NCBI RefSeq assembly: GCF_023509035.1
Contig: NZ_CP075583.1
Location: 5,208,001-5,272,000 of the forward strand
DNA: 64,000 nt
From: Janthinobacterium lividum
Lineage (GTDB): Bacteria > Pseudomonadota > Gammaproteobacteria > Burkholderiales > Burkholderiaceae_D
Direction: 5' to 3'
A model generated the notes under the pieces. The model saw only the letters and a program-made list of their open reading frames with translations. It did no database searches and was not told the origin of the DNA. Each line of letters opens with the position of its first letter. The first letter of the stretch is position 1. Made by a program: the position numbers and the translations under genes. Shown one piece after another: positions 45,711 to 53,307 of the stretch.

Positions 45711-46738
45711 CAATGATGCAAACAAGACAGCCGCAGTGCATCCAGAACCCCGAGCGCATCGATGCCGGGGCGATCCACGCCACCATCGCGAGCGGCCAGC
45801 AGGTGCTGGTACAGTTCAATACCCTGGCCGAGCCGGGGCCGCTGCTGGCCGACCTCGACGCCCTGGCCGCCACCTGCGGCACGGCGCTGACCATCCGTAT
45901 CTACGGCTATGACCCGAAGGTGTTCGATGCCCGCATCCTGCGCGCGCTGCCGCATGTGGCCAGCCTGTCCATCGATTGCCACCGGCAAGCCATCCATCTG
46001 GAAGCATTGGGCGAGCTGCGCCACCTGAAGCGCCTGAGCCTGGGCGTGTACGAGCTGGCGCAAGCCGACATCCTGCAGCTGGACAATTTGCGCGGCCTCG
46101 AATACCTGCACCTGGGCGAGTCGGCCAGGAACAGTATCGACCTGGCGCCCCTGCACCACTACGCGCACCTGGCCAGCCTGGCCATCGAGGGCCATAGCCA
46201 GCATATCGACACCCTGGCCAGCCTGCCGGCGCTGCAGGAGCTGTCGCTGTACCGCATCAAGAACAAGGTGCCGCTGGATTTCATATCGGAGATGGCCCGC
46301 CTGGACAGGCTGCTGTTGCAGCTGGGTGGCCGCGAATCGCTCGCGCACATCGAGGCGCCGCTGTTGAGGAAACTGGAAGTGATACGCGTGCGCGGCCTGG
46401 AAACGCTGGGCGATATCGGCCGCTTTCCCCTGCTGCAGGCGCTATGGGTGGAAGACCAGATCAAGCTGCGGCAGATCGCGCTGGGGCCCAATCCCGTGCT
46501 CGAACGCCTGAACCTGCACACCTGCAAGACGCTCGACAGCCTGCCCGGCCTGGCCACCTTGCCCGCCCTGCGCCAGTTGTCGGCATCCGAGACCATGCTC
46601 GACATCGACGCCTTGCTCGCGCATGGCTTGCCCGCGTCCCTCACGCATGCGCGCCTGCGCACCGGCCGGAAAACACGCGACGACGCCATCGCCGCGCAGC
46701 TGGTGCAACTGGGCTACGAAGCGGCGCGCCCTTGCTAA
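45707..46738 (+). CDS. Leucine-rich-repeat-like protein
   Basis: 343 aa from the GTG at 45707 (ATG at 45713 possible). No signal peptide or membrane segment. Repeats of about 22 residues with a LxxLxLxxx core run through it: LRHLKRLSLGVYEL, LRGLEYLHLGES, LPALQELSLYRI, LLRKLEVIRVRGL, LPALRQLSASET. This is a curved LRR solenoid, normally a protein-binding surface. The start overlaps the stop of the exported MORN-repeat gene. The partner and function are unknown. Confidence 0.75.
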   Translation: MTMMQTRQPQCIQNPERIDAGAIHATIASGQQVLVQFNTLAEPGPLLADLDALAATCGTALTIRIYGYDPKVFDARILRALPHVASLSIDCHRQAIHLEALGELRHLKRLSLGVYELAQADILQLDNLRGLEYLHLGESARNSIDLAPLHHYAHLASLAIEGHSQHIDTLASLPALQELSLYRIKNKVPLDFISEMARLDRLLLQLGGRESLAHIEAPLLRKLEVIRVRGLETLGDIGRFPLLQALWVEDQIKLRQIALGPNPVLERLNLHTCKTLDSLPGLATLPALRQLSASETMLDIDALLAHGLPASLTHARLRTGRKTRDDAIAAQLVQLGYEAARPC

Positions 46739-46740
46739 AA

Positions 46741-47778
46741 TCAGCGGCTGGTCGCCAGCTTGCGCTGCCATAGCGCCACGTCGATCATCACGCCGTCGAC
46801 GCCCGTGTTGCGGATGTAGACGCGGTAGCTGCCCTGTCCCATGTCGCCATCGAGGTAGGCCGTGCGCTCGTTGCGCTGCAGCCGGGCGCCCTTGGCCAGC
46901 TGGCGATAGCGCTCCACCACCGCATCGAAACTGGCGTAGCTGCGCAGCGCCACTTCTAGGTCGCGCGGCGGGCGGCCTTCGGCATGGTCCAGCACATTGT
47001 TCTGTTTCTTGCCCTTGAGCGTGAGCGGATAGGCAAACACGCCGGCGCCGGCCGACGTCAGCACCGTGGATTTATCGAGTAGCAGCGGCAAGAGCGCCGG
47101 TGGATAGGCGGGCGGCAGCTGGGCGCGGTTCCAGCCCGGCAAGGCCGGCTGCGCCAGCACATACTCGACGCTGGCGATCTTCTGCCCATCGGCGCCCGCT
47201 TCCTTGTCGCCCGCGATCAGCGCCAGCATGGGCGGCAATTGCCGGGCCCAGGCCAGCAAGGGCGCCGCTTCGCCGACCAGCATGCCCTTGCGGTGGAACA
47301 CCGTCAGCACCGCGTTCGGATCAGGATTGCAGACTTTCGCCAGCGGCTGGCCTTCTAGGTGGCAATGCCCGTTGACCAGGCCAAAGGCGATGATGGCGCC
47401 GCGCTTGTCGAGCAGCATGGCGCCCCGTTCCCGGCCCTGCTTGCGGTCATTCATCGACGCCAGCAACTGGCGGCCATCGGCCAGCACGGCGCGCGTGGCG
47501 TCGCGCTTTTCGCTGATCGCTTCAAGCGCCTGCGCCAGCAGCAGTTCATCGTCTTCCGTATAGCTACCGCGCGCGTAACCGAAGAAATCGAACAGGGCCG
47601 CGCGCACTTGCGGGGCTTCGCTCAGGCGCGGCAAGGGACCGCCGGTCAGCAGGGAAGACAGGCTTTTGGCGGCCGGCGCCGAGGGTGCCGCCGTGGCGCC
47701 GGCCGGCTGGGAAAAGACGCAAGCGGCTGCCAGCAAGACGCCGCCCAGGGTGCGGTAATTCGAAAAAATGATATGCAT
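46741..47778 (-). CDS. Hypothetical exported protein
   Basis: 345 aa with a signal peptide (TLGGVLLAAACVFSQPAGATAA). The mature part is mixed alpha/beta with LLDKRGAIIAFGLVNGHCHLEG, two Cys spaced as CHLEGQPLAKVC, and ends VDVALWQRKLATSR-like. I do not recognise the family. It is convergent with the LRR gene, with only 2 bp between the two stops. Confidence 0.6.
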   Translation of the reverse strand: MHIIFSNYRTLGGVLLAAACVFSQPAGATAAPSAPAAKSLSSLLTGGPLPRLSEAPQVRAALFDFFGYARGSYTEDDELLLAQALEAISEKRDATRAVLADGRQLLASMNDRKQGRERGAMLLDKRGAIIAFGLVNGHCHLEGQPLAKVCNPDPNAVLTVFHRKGMLVGEAAPLLAWARQLPPMLALIAGDKEAGADGQKIASVEYVLAQPALPGWNRAQLPPAYPPALLPLLLDKSTVLTSAGAGVFAYPLTLKGKKQNNVLDHAEGRPPRDLEVALRSYASFDAVVERYRQLAKGARLQRNERTAYLDGDMGQGSYRVYIRNTGVDGVMIDVALWQRKLATSR

Positions 47779-47912
47779 GATTCTGTCTGTCGGGGATTTG
47801 GCCGCGATTCCGGCCACGCATGACGCGCCGCCGATTCTAGCATGGCGCCAGCCCCCATGCGGTGCGGCTGGCGGACGGCATGCGTGCCGGCGCGGCTGTT
47901 ATGATGGCCGCA

Positions 47913-48643
47913 ATGACGACACCAGCCCACGCCTCGCCCCTGCTTGTCCTCCTGCCTGGCATGGATGGCACGGCCCGGCTATTCCACCGCTTTGACGCCG
48001 CCTTGCGCGCGCAAACCGCCATCGACACCCAGGCCATCGCCTATCCGGCCGCGCCACTCGACTATGCGGCGCTGGATGCGTTCGTGCGCGAGCGCTTGCC
48101 GCAGGACCGTCCCTTCGTCGTGCTGGCAGAATCGTTTTCGGGGCCGCTGGGGGCAGCTTTGCGCGCTGATCCACCGCCCGGCATGCGGGCGCTCATCCTG
48201 TGCTGTTCGTTTGTGCGCAATCCGCGCCCGATGCTGGCGCCGCTGCGCCACTTGCTGGAATTCGTTCCCTTTGGCGCACTGCCCGGCTTCGCCCTGCGCC
48301 AGGCGCTGCTGGCGCCGTATGCGACACCGCCACTGCAGGCGGAACTGGCGGCGGCGCTGGCGCAAGTGCCCCCGGCGTGCTGCGCCAGCGCCTGCGCGCC
48401 GTGCTGGAAACGGACGCCTCACCCAGCTTCGCGCGCGGCAGCCTGCCCGTGCTGTATCTGCGCGCCCGCCACGACCGCCTGGTGCCGCCGGCAAACGCCC
48501 TGCAGATACTGCGGCAGGCAGCCGGCACGCAGCTGGTCGATATCGCCGCCCCACACATGCTGCTGCAAGCGGCGCCGGAAGCGGCCGCCGGCGCGGTCGC
48601 CGCCTTTCTCACGGGCCTGTCAGCCCCGCAGGCGCGCAGCTAA
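47913..48643 (+). pseudogene. Alpha/beta hydrolase (single-base frameshift)
   Basis: N-terminal frame from the ATG at 47913: LLVLLPGMDGTARLFHRFDAAL, the nucleophile elbow VLAESFSGPLGAAL, and ILCCSFVRNP. It breaks at the C run 48369-48373. In the next frame the C-terminal part continues cleanly: GVLRQRLRAVLETDASPSFARG, PVLYLRARHDRLVPPANA (Asp) and IAAPHMLLQAAPEAAA (His). One more C restores VPPGVLRQ. So a complete catalytic triad exists across two frames. Real inactivation or a homopolymer error cannot be told apart. Confidence 0.85.
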
Positions 48644-48985
48644 ACGTGCGCTGGCAAGCACGGCCAGCCAGCTCAAGCCGCCCGACAGCACGCTGAAATA
48701 GATGGCCCGCAGCGGATGCTGGGGCAGCAGATACGCGAGCACCGCCGCGCCCAGCAAGGCGCACAGCAGCGGTTTCACCCTGCCGGGCGGCAGCAGCGCC
48801 AGCAGCAAATTCGTGCCCGCATACACGTAAAACACCAGCAGCAGGGCCAGGCCGCCAGCCACGCCGCGCGAGCCGAGGCTGCCAAATAGCTGCGTGTACA
48901 GGTAAAACCCCAGCCAGCTCAACACAATAAACAGCAGGCAGCCCAGCGCATGCGCGCCCAGGCCAGCCATCAGGCGGTTCTTCAT
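48620..48985 (-). CDS. Small integral membrane protein
   Basis: 121 aa with four hydrophobic segments (HALGCLLFIVLSWLGFYLYT, GLALLLVFYVYAG, LLCALLGAAVLAYLL, YFSVLSGGLSWLAVLASARL). The start is set at the ATG at 48985 (GGATGA upstream). It overlaps the 3-prime end of the convergent hydrolase gene by 24 bp. No family recognised. A fragment matching its 5-prime end recurs at 52736-52774. Confidence 0.62.
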   Translation of the reverse strand: MKNRLMAGLGAHALGCLLFIVLSWLGFYLYTQLFGSLGSRGVAGGLALLLVFYVYAGTNLLLALLPPGRVKPLLCALLGAAVLAYLLPQHPLRAIYFSVLSGGLSWLAVLASARLAARLRG

Positions 48986-49044
48986 GGAAATCATCCGTCT
49001 CGTGCAAAGCCGCATCATAGCGATTTTGTTGCTAATACCATCGG

Positions 49045-49074
49045 TTGACGTGCCTACCTACTAGATGGTAGACT
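49045..49074 (+). promoter_or_regulatory. OYE-operon promoter with operator palindrome in the spacer
   Basis: -35 TTGACG (49045-49050), 18-bp spacer, -10 TAGACT (49069-49074). The spacer is filled by an 18-bp palindrome, CTACC-n2-CTAG-n2-GGTAG (49054-49071), the placing expected of a repressor that blocks RNA polymerase. The TetR-family gene at the end of the cassette is the obvious candidate. Confidence 0.75.
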
Positions 49075-49146
49075 TATTTCGAACCCGGTATTTCACCCGG
49101 CAATCTTTCCGCGCCACGGCGCATTCGACCCTTTGCGAGGCACCCC

Positions 49147-50808
49147 ATGCATCAACTGTTCACTCCCTACGACCTATCCGGCATTTCCCTGGCCAACCGC
49201 GTCGTCATGGCGCCGATGACGCGCACGCGCACCCTTGAAAATAATCCCGACGCGCTCACCGCGCTGTATTACGCCCAACGCGCCTCGGCCGGCCTGATCG
49301 TCACCGAAGGCTTGCCGGTCTCCGAGGAAGGCCGCGGCTATTTGTATACGCCAGGCATCCATAGCGACATCCAGGGCCAGGGCTGGCGTCGGGTGACTGA
49401 TGCCGTGCATGCCAAGGGCGGCAAGATCTTCGCCCAGCTGTGGCACGTGGGCCGCATGTCGCATGTGTCTATCCAGCCTGGCAACGTGGCGCCCGTCGGC
49501 CCCAGTACCGTGGCGGCGGAAAACACCACCGTCTACGCCTGGATCGAACCGGGCAAGGCCGGACCGGTGCTGCCCAGCGTGCCGCGCGCGCTGACCGTCG
49601 ACGAGATCGCGCGTGTGACCGCCGACTTCGTGCATGCCGCGCAGGTGGCCATGGCCGCGGGCTTCGATGGCGTCGAAATCATGGCAGCCAACGGTTTCCT
49701 GTTCGACCAGTTCCTCAGCAGCGCCGTCAATACGCGCACCGACCAGTACGGCGGCAGCATCGCCAACCGCCAACGCTTTTTGCTGGAAACGATAGACGCC
49801 CTGTCGACCGCCATCGGCAGCAGCAAAGTCGGCGTGCGCGTTTCGCCGTTCGGCCGCCTGTACGACATGCGCGCCTATGCCGATGAAGCGCAGGTGTGGA
49901 CCAGCGTGGCGCAGGCCCTCAACACGAGGAAGCTGGCTTATGTGCATCTGAACTACCAGCCGACCATCACGGCAGCGGAAGTGCCGCCCGGCTTTGGTGC
50001 GCAATTCCGCCAGGACTACCATGGCACCCTGATCGGCGCGGGCGGCTTCACGCAGGAACTGGCGCGCAGCGAGCTGAAAAAAGGTGACCTCGACCTGATC
50101 GCCTTCGGCATGCCGTTCATTTCCAACCCGGATCTGGTGGAACGCATGCAGAACAACTGGCCGCTGGCCGACAGCGACCGCTCGACCTACTACGGCGCCA
50201 GCGGCCCCCTGTCCCAAGGCTACACCGACTATCCAGCCTATGGCGCAGCGGCCGGTGCCACCATGCTCAATGGTATTGACGTAGCAGGCCTGCAACAATT
50301 TGCCCAAGGCGTGGCAGACCATCCAGACAAGGGCGAGGCGCGCTTCAACGTCAAGACCAAATGGCAACATCAGACGCGCAGCGTGGCCACCGTCAGCCAC
50401 TATGTCCTGGGCGGTGAAAAGCATGCGCGCCATTTCGAGATCGCCTCCGATGAACCGCATGAATTGCTGGGCCAAAACACGGCGCCGAATCCGCAAGAGT
50501 TGCTGATGGCCGCCCTCAACGCTTGCCTTTCAGTGGGTTACGCCGCCAATGCGGCAGCCATGGGCATCACCGTGCACAGCCTGGAGATCGAAACGGACGG
50601 CAAGCTGGACCTGCGCGGCTTCCTCGGCCTGGACGAGAACATCAATCCCGGCTACGACGAAGTCAGCTACGTGGTGCGACTGCATACGGATGCCTCGCGC
50701 GAGCGCGTCGAGGCGCTGCACCAGGCCGTAACCAAAACCTCGGTCAACCTGGCCAATTTCTCAAAGGCCATCCGCATGCTGCCCAAGCTGGAAATTATCG
50801 AGGCCTGA
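49147..50808 (+). CDS. Old Yellow Enzyme-OsmC fusion protein
   Basis: 553 aa. Residues 1-~365 are an OYE (FMN alkene-reductase) barrel: MAPMTRTR (Thr25), FAQLWHVGR (Gln97), GVRVSPFG (Arg231), TDQYGGSIANR. Residues ~391-553 are an OsmC domain: HELLGQNTAPNPQELLMAALNACLSVG with Cys460, ending MLPKLEIIEA; the second OsmC Cys is absent. In the OYE half the usual His-x-x-Asn/His-x-Tyr site (His191, Asn194, Tyr196 of OYE1) reads Met179-Ala-Ala-Asn182-Gly-Phe184, and the FMN-phosphate Arg of GRxFIxNPDL is Met322. So substrate binding and proton donation should differ from known OYEs. First gene of a redox cassette with AhpD-like, FrnE-like and TetR genes. Confidence 0.9.
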   Translation: MHQLFTPYDLSGISLANRVVMAPMTRTRTLENNPDALTALYYAQRASAGLIVTEGLPVSEEGRGYLYTPGIHSDIQGQGWRRVTDAVHAKGGKIFAQLWHVGRMSHVSIQPGNVAPVGPSTVAAENTTVYAWIEPGKAGPVLPSVPRALTVDEIARVTADFVHAAQVAMAAGFDGVEIMAANGFLFDQFLSSAVNTRTDQYGGSIANRQRFLLETIDALSTAIGSSKVGVRVSPFGRLYDMRAYADEAQVWTSVAQALNTRKLAYVHLNYQPTITAAEVPPGFGAQFRQDYHGTLIGAGGFTQELARSELKKGDLDLIAFGMPFISNPDLVERMQNNWPLADSDRSTYYGASGPLSQGYTDYPAYGAAAGATMLNGIDVAGLQQFAQGVADHPDKGEARFNVKTKWQHQTRSVATVSHYVLGGEKHARHFEIASDEPHELLGQNTAPNPQELLMAALNACLSVGYAANAAAMGITVHSLEIETDGKLDLRGFLGLDENINPGYDEVSYVVRLHTDASRERVEALHQAVTKTSVNLANFSKAIRMLPKLEIIEA

Positions 50809-50871
50809 TTCCCATCCCGGGAATCGCCGAACCACCAACCCGCGCGCAAGCGCATACATAGTGAGGAAATC

Positions 50872-51228
50872 ATGGAAGACTGGAAACAAGCTCGGCAAGA
50901 CATCAACACACGTGCGATGCAACTCAACGCACTGACGCCCGACACCATGAAAGGCATCGCCGCACTGGGCGGCGCCGGCGACAAGACGAACCATCTCGAC
51001 GCGAAGACGCGGGAACTGATCTCGCTGGCCGTGGCCGTCACCACGCGCTGCGACGGCTGCATCGCCTTCCACGCTGCTGCAGCCAAGAAACTGGGCGTGA
51101 CCGTTGAAGAAATTGCCGAAGCGCTCGGCGTGGCGATCAACCTCAATGCCGGCGCCGCTGTTGTGCTACAGCACCCACGTGCTGGACGCTTTCGACAAGG
51201 CTTGATACAGCCGCGTCAGCCGGCCTGA
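50872..51228 (+). CDS. Carboxymuconolactone decarboxylase/AhpD-like protein, 3-prime end frameshifted
   Basis: 118 aa as read. The AhpD-like core is intact: LDAKTRELISLAVAVTTRCDGCIAFHAAAAKKLG, with the redox CxxC and following His. After NAGAAVV the sequence departs from the family, but the next frame reads YSTHVLDAFDKA and stops at 51203-51205, the normal ending. One extra base near 51166 explains this. The catalytic site is upstream of the slip, so the protein may still work. It should act as a small alkylhydroperoxidase or thiol-redox partner for the neighbouring OsmC domain. Confidence 0.85.
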   Translation: MEDWKQARQDINTRAMQLNALTPDTMKGIAALGGAGDKTNHLDAKTRELISLAVAVTTRCDGCIAFHAAAAKKLGVTVEEIAEALGVAINLNAGAAVVLQHPRAGRFRQGLIQPRQPA

Positions 51229-51265
51229 CAATACGCATGCCAGGCCGGCCATTCAAGGAAAAACC

Positions 51266-51964
51266 ATGAACAGCAATACAAAAACGCTCGTCGTCGATAT
51301 CTGGTCCGATTTCGTCTGCCCCTGGTGCTGGATTGCCAAGCGCCGCTTTGACAAGGCCCTTGCCGCTTTCGAGCACAGGGACGCCGTGCAGGTCAACTTG
51401 CGCGCTTACCGCATTGCGCCTAACCATCAAGCCGAACCGTTCAAGGCAGCCTTGTTGAAAAAGTTTCGTGATCCGATGGCCGCCGAGGGAATGATGTACT
51501 CGGTGCACTCGCATGGGGCAGCGGAAGGCCTGGACTATCAGTTCGACACCATGCTGTTTGGCGACACCATGGACGCGCACATGCTCGTCAAGGCAGTCGA
51601 AGACAAGGCATTGCAACAGCGCCTGGCCGAAGTCCTCTACGAACAAAGTGTTTCGCACGGCAAGTCGCTGTTCGACCGCGACTCCCTCGCCCTGCTCGCA
51701 GCGCAAGCGGGTGTGCCTGCCGATGTGGTGCAGAACGCCTGGTCGACACCGCAATTGCGTCAACAGGTACAGGACGATGAGTACAAAGCCTCGCACATCG
51801 CTTCCGGCGTGCCGCTGTTCGTCTTTGGCAATGGCGCGCACATTTCTGGCGCACAGCCGCAAGAGGTATTCCAGCACGCGCTGGAACAAATGCATGCCCG
51901 GTCCCAGGCGGAGCTGGCGGCATCGGTCGGGCAGGTCTGTGGCCTGGACGGCTGCACTATTTAA
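51266..51964 (+). CDS. DsbA-family (FrnE-type) thiol oxidoreductase
   Basis: 232 aa, no signal peptide, so cytoplasmic. WSDFVCPWCWIAKRRFDKAL holds the CPWC active site; ASGVPLFVFGN is the cis-Pro region. A second Cys pair lies at the C-terminus (VCGLDGC), as in Deinococcus FrnE. Length and order match FrnE/HCCA-isomerase-like DsbA proteins. It belongs with the OYE-OsmC and AhpD-like genes in one plus-strand unit, suggesting disulfide or electrophile stress handling. It ends 11 bp from the convergent TetR gene. Confidence 0.9.
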   Translation: MNSNTKTLVVDIWSDFVCPWCWIAKRRFDKALAAFEHRDAVQVNLRAYRIAPNHQAEPFKAALLKKFRDPMAAEGMMYSVHSHGAAEGLDYQFDTMLFGDTMDAHMLVKAVEDKALQQRLAEVLYEQSVSHGKSLFDRDSLALLAAQAGVPADVVQNAWSTPQLRQQVQDDEYKASHIASGVPLFVFGNGAHISGAQPQEVFQHALEQMHARSQAELAASVGQVCGLDGCTI

Positions 51965-51975
51965 GCGCAGGATAC

Positions 51976-52539
51976 TTACGCCAGATTGTCGAGCATATGG
52001 TGAAAGGCTGCCAGTGGATCGATCGATGGCCCCAGGGCCCAGCCGATAAAGCTGGCGCCTTCGAGGGTACTGAGCAGCATGAAGGCGTAATCCCTGGCAG
52101 GTTTCTGCAAGGTCCAGCCATGCAGTTGCGCCGCCTGAACGATATTTTTTTCCATCCACTCCAGCTGCTGCGCCATCAGGCGCCGACCCAGGGCTTGCAG
52201 CGATTCGGGCAGCGCCGCCATTTCGGCCGCGAGCGCGCCGCACAGCGGCAGCAAATGATCGTTGGCGCTGGCCAGGAACAGCCCCGCGAACTCGCGCAGG
52301 CGTTCGACCGGATCGGCGTGCGCCGCATCGATGGCTTGCAGCTTCTCTGTAAACACCTCGATATATTGCGTGATCAATGCCACGCCAAGGTTTTCCTTGG
52401 TGGGAAAATGATGATGGATGCTGGCCTTGCGTATGCCTATCTCTTCCGACAAATCGGCATAACTGAAAGCAGCATAGCCTTTCGTACGCAGGTGGATCTC
52501 TGCGCTCTTCAAAAGGGCGTCCCGGGTACTCACTGACAT
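51976..52539 (-). CDS. TetR-family transcriptional regulator
   Basis: 187 aa. The HTH is typical: LLKSAEIHLRTKGYAAFSYADLSEEIGIRKASIHHHFPTKENL-type sequence over residues ~10-52 (motifs YADLSEEIGIRKASIHHHF and PTKENLG). The C-terminal ligand domain is helical. The ATG at 52539 has AGGAG upstream. It is convergent with the redox cassette and is the likely repressor for the palindrome in the OYE promoter, by analogy with NemR and nemA in E. coli. Confidence 0.9.
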   Translation of the reverse strand: MSVSTRDALLKSAEIHLRTKGYAAFSYADLSEEIGIRKASIHHHFPTKENLGVALITQYIEVFTEKLQAIDAAHADPVERLREFAGLFLASANDHLLPLCGALAAEMAALPESLQALGRRLMAQQLEWMEKNIVQAAQLHGWTLQKPARDYAFMLLSTLEGASFIGWALGPSIDPLAAFHHMLDNLA

Positions 52540-52664
52540 GACAGGCTCCTGCGCCAACGGCCATGCCGGCCATTGACGGATTAAATTCAACAAGGGGCAA
52601 TTATGCCTCAAGTACCTGCAGCCAGGGCCCGAGTCACGCTAGTGCAGCGCTGAACATCACCCGT

Positions 52665-52703
52665 TAAAAAAGCCGGCCCCTTCATGACGAGAGGGCCGGC
52701 CTT
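52665..52703 (-). terminator. Terminator of the zinc-ribbon gene
   Basis: AAGCCGGCCCC/GGGCCGGCCTT-type stem (52670-52680 with 52693-52703), followed on the minus strand by TTTTTTAA. Sequence resembles the htpG terminator at 53247. Confidence 0.8.
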
Positions 52704-52735
52704 GATGCATCAGCCACGGTGGCGGATTCCGCGCA

Positions 52736-52774
52736 CTCAACACAATAAACAGCAGATGGAGCGGGTCTTCATGG
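52736..52774 (-). repeat. Relic matching the 5-prime end of the small membrane-protein gene
   Basis: CTCAACACAATAAACAGCAG (52736-52755) is identical to 48918-48937, and the following GCGGGTCTTCATGG resembles the start-codon region of the gene at 48620-48985. On the minus strand it reads ATGAAG then CTGCTGTTTATTGTGTTGAG, so it looks like a gene 5-prime end with an internal deletion. Confidence 0.6.
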
Positions 52775-53218
52775 CTGTTTCAATACCGGAATGAAACGGT
52801 GGCCACAAGCATGACACATGAAGGTACGCGCATATTTGTCCTGCAAGGCGGCGGCATCCTTGTCCCAATTGGCGATGAAGGCCGTTTGTGACCATGCGAT
52901 GGAGACGACACCGCCTGCCACGAAGATCCAGAACAGGCCATTCGCGCCAGCCTGGTAAAAGACGACGGCGGCGATGACAAAAGCGATCACGCCCAACACG
53001 ATCAGCCCTACCTTCTGGCCGGCCTGCATCGCCGGCCTGGCGGCCTGACGCGACAACAAGGTCTGGCTGCGCGTATGCGCATGGCCGTGGATGAAATCAC
53101 CATCGATCCTACCCGACATATGGGTCGATGTGCCTGAAATGCCGGAGGCATGCACCATGGAGAGCCGTTGAACGTTGGAACTGTCACATGCCGGGCAATG
53201 CGCCATTGCTTTTTCCAT
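52769..53218 (-). CDS. Zinc-ribbon membrane protein
   Basis: 149 aa. N-terminal CPACDSSNVQRLS (CxxC) and C-terminal CHACGHRF (CxxC) could form one split zinc ribbon. Between them are two hydrophobic segments (KVGLIVLGVIAFVIAAVVFYQAGA, GLFWIFVAGGVVSIAW) and a His/Arg-rich soluble stretch. Two starts are possible (53218, 53206). No family is assigned; such proteins are often of unknown function. Confidence 0.65.
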   Translation of the reverse strand: MEKAMAHCPACDSSNVQRLSMVHASGISGTSTHMSGRIDGDFIHGHAHTRSQTLLSRQAARPAMQAGQKVGLIVLGVIAFVIAAVVFYQAGANGLFWIFVAGGVVSIAWSQTAFIANWDKDAAALQDKYARTFMCHACGHRFIPVLKQP

Positions 53219-53246
53219 AAAATAAAATAATCGCGCACTGTAGCAT

Positions 53247-53286
53247 AAAAAAAAGCCGGCCCTTTCACGAGGAAAGAGCCGGCTTG
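53247..53286 (-). terminator. Rho-independent terminator of htpG
   Basis: Long stem with AAGCCGGC/GCCGGCTT base pairs (53254-53261 with 53279-53286) extended by CTTTC/GAAAG; eight T follow on the minus strand. Confidence 0.9.
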
Positions 53287-53307
53287 CTGACGTTTGCAGC
53301 TAAGCGA

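Noticed and set aside
43914..45725. 603-codon minus-strand frame over the MORN gene
   Set aside because: Its regularity comes from the repeats on the plus strand; no ribosome site or domain.
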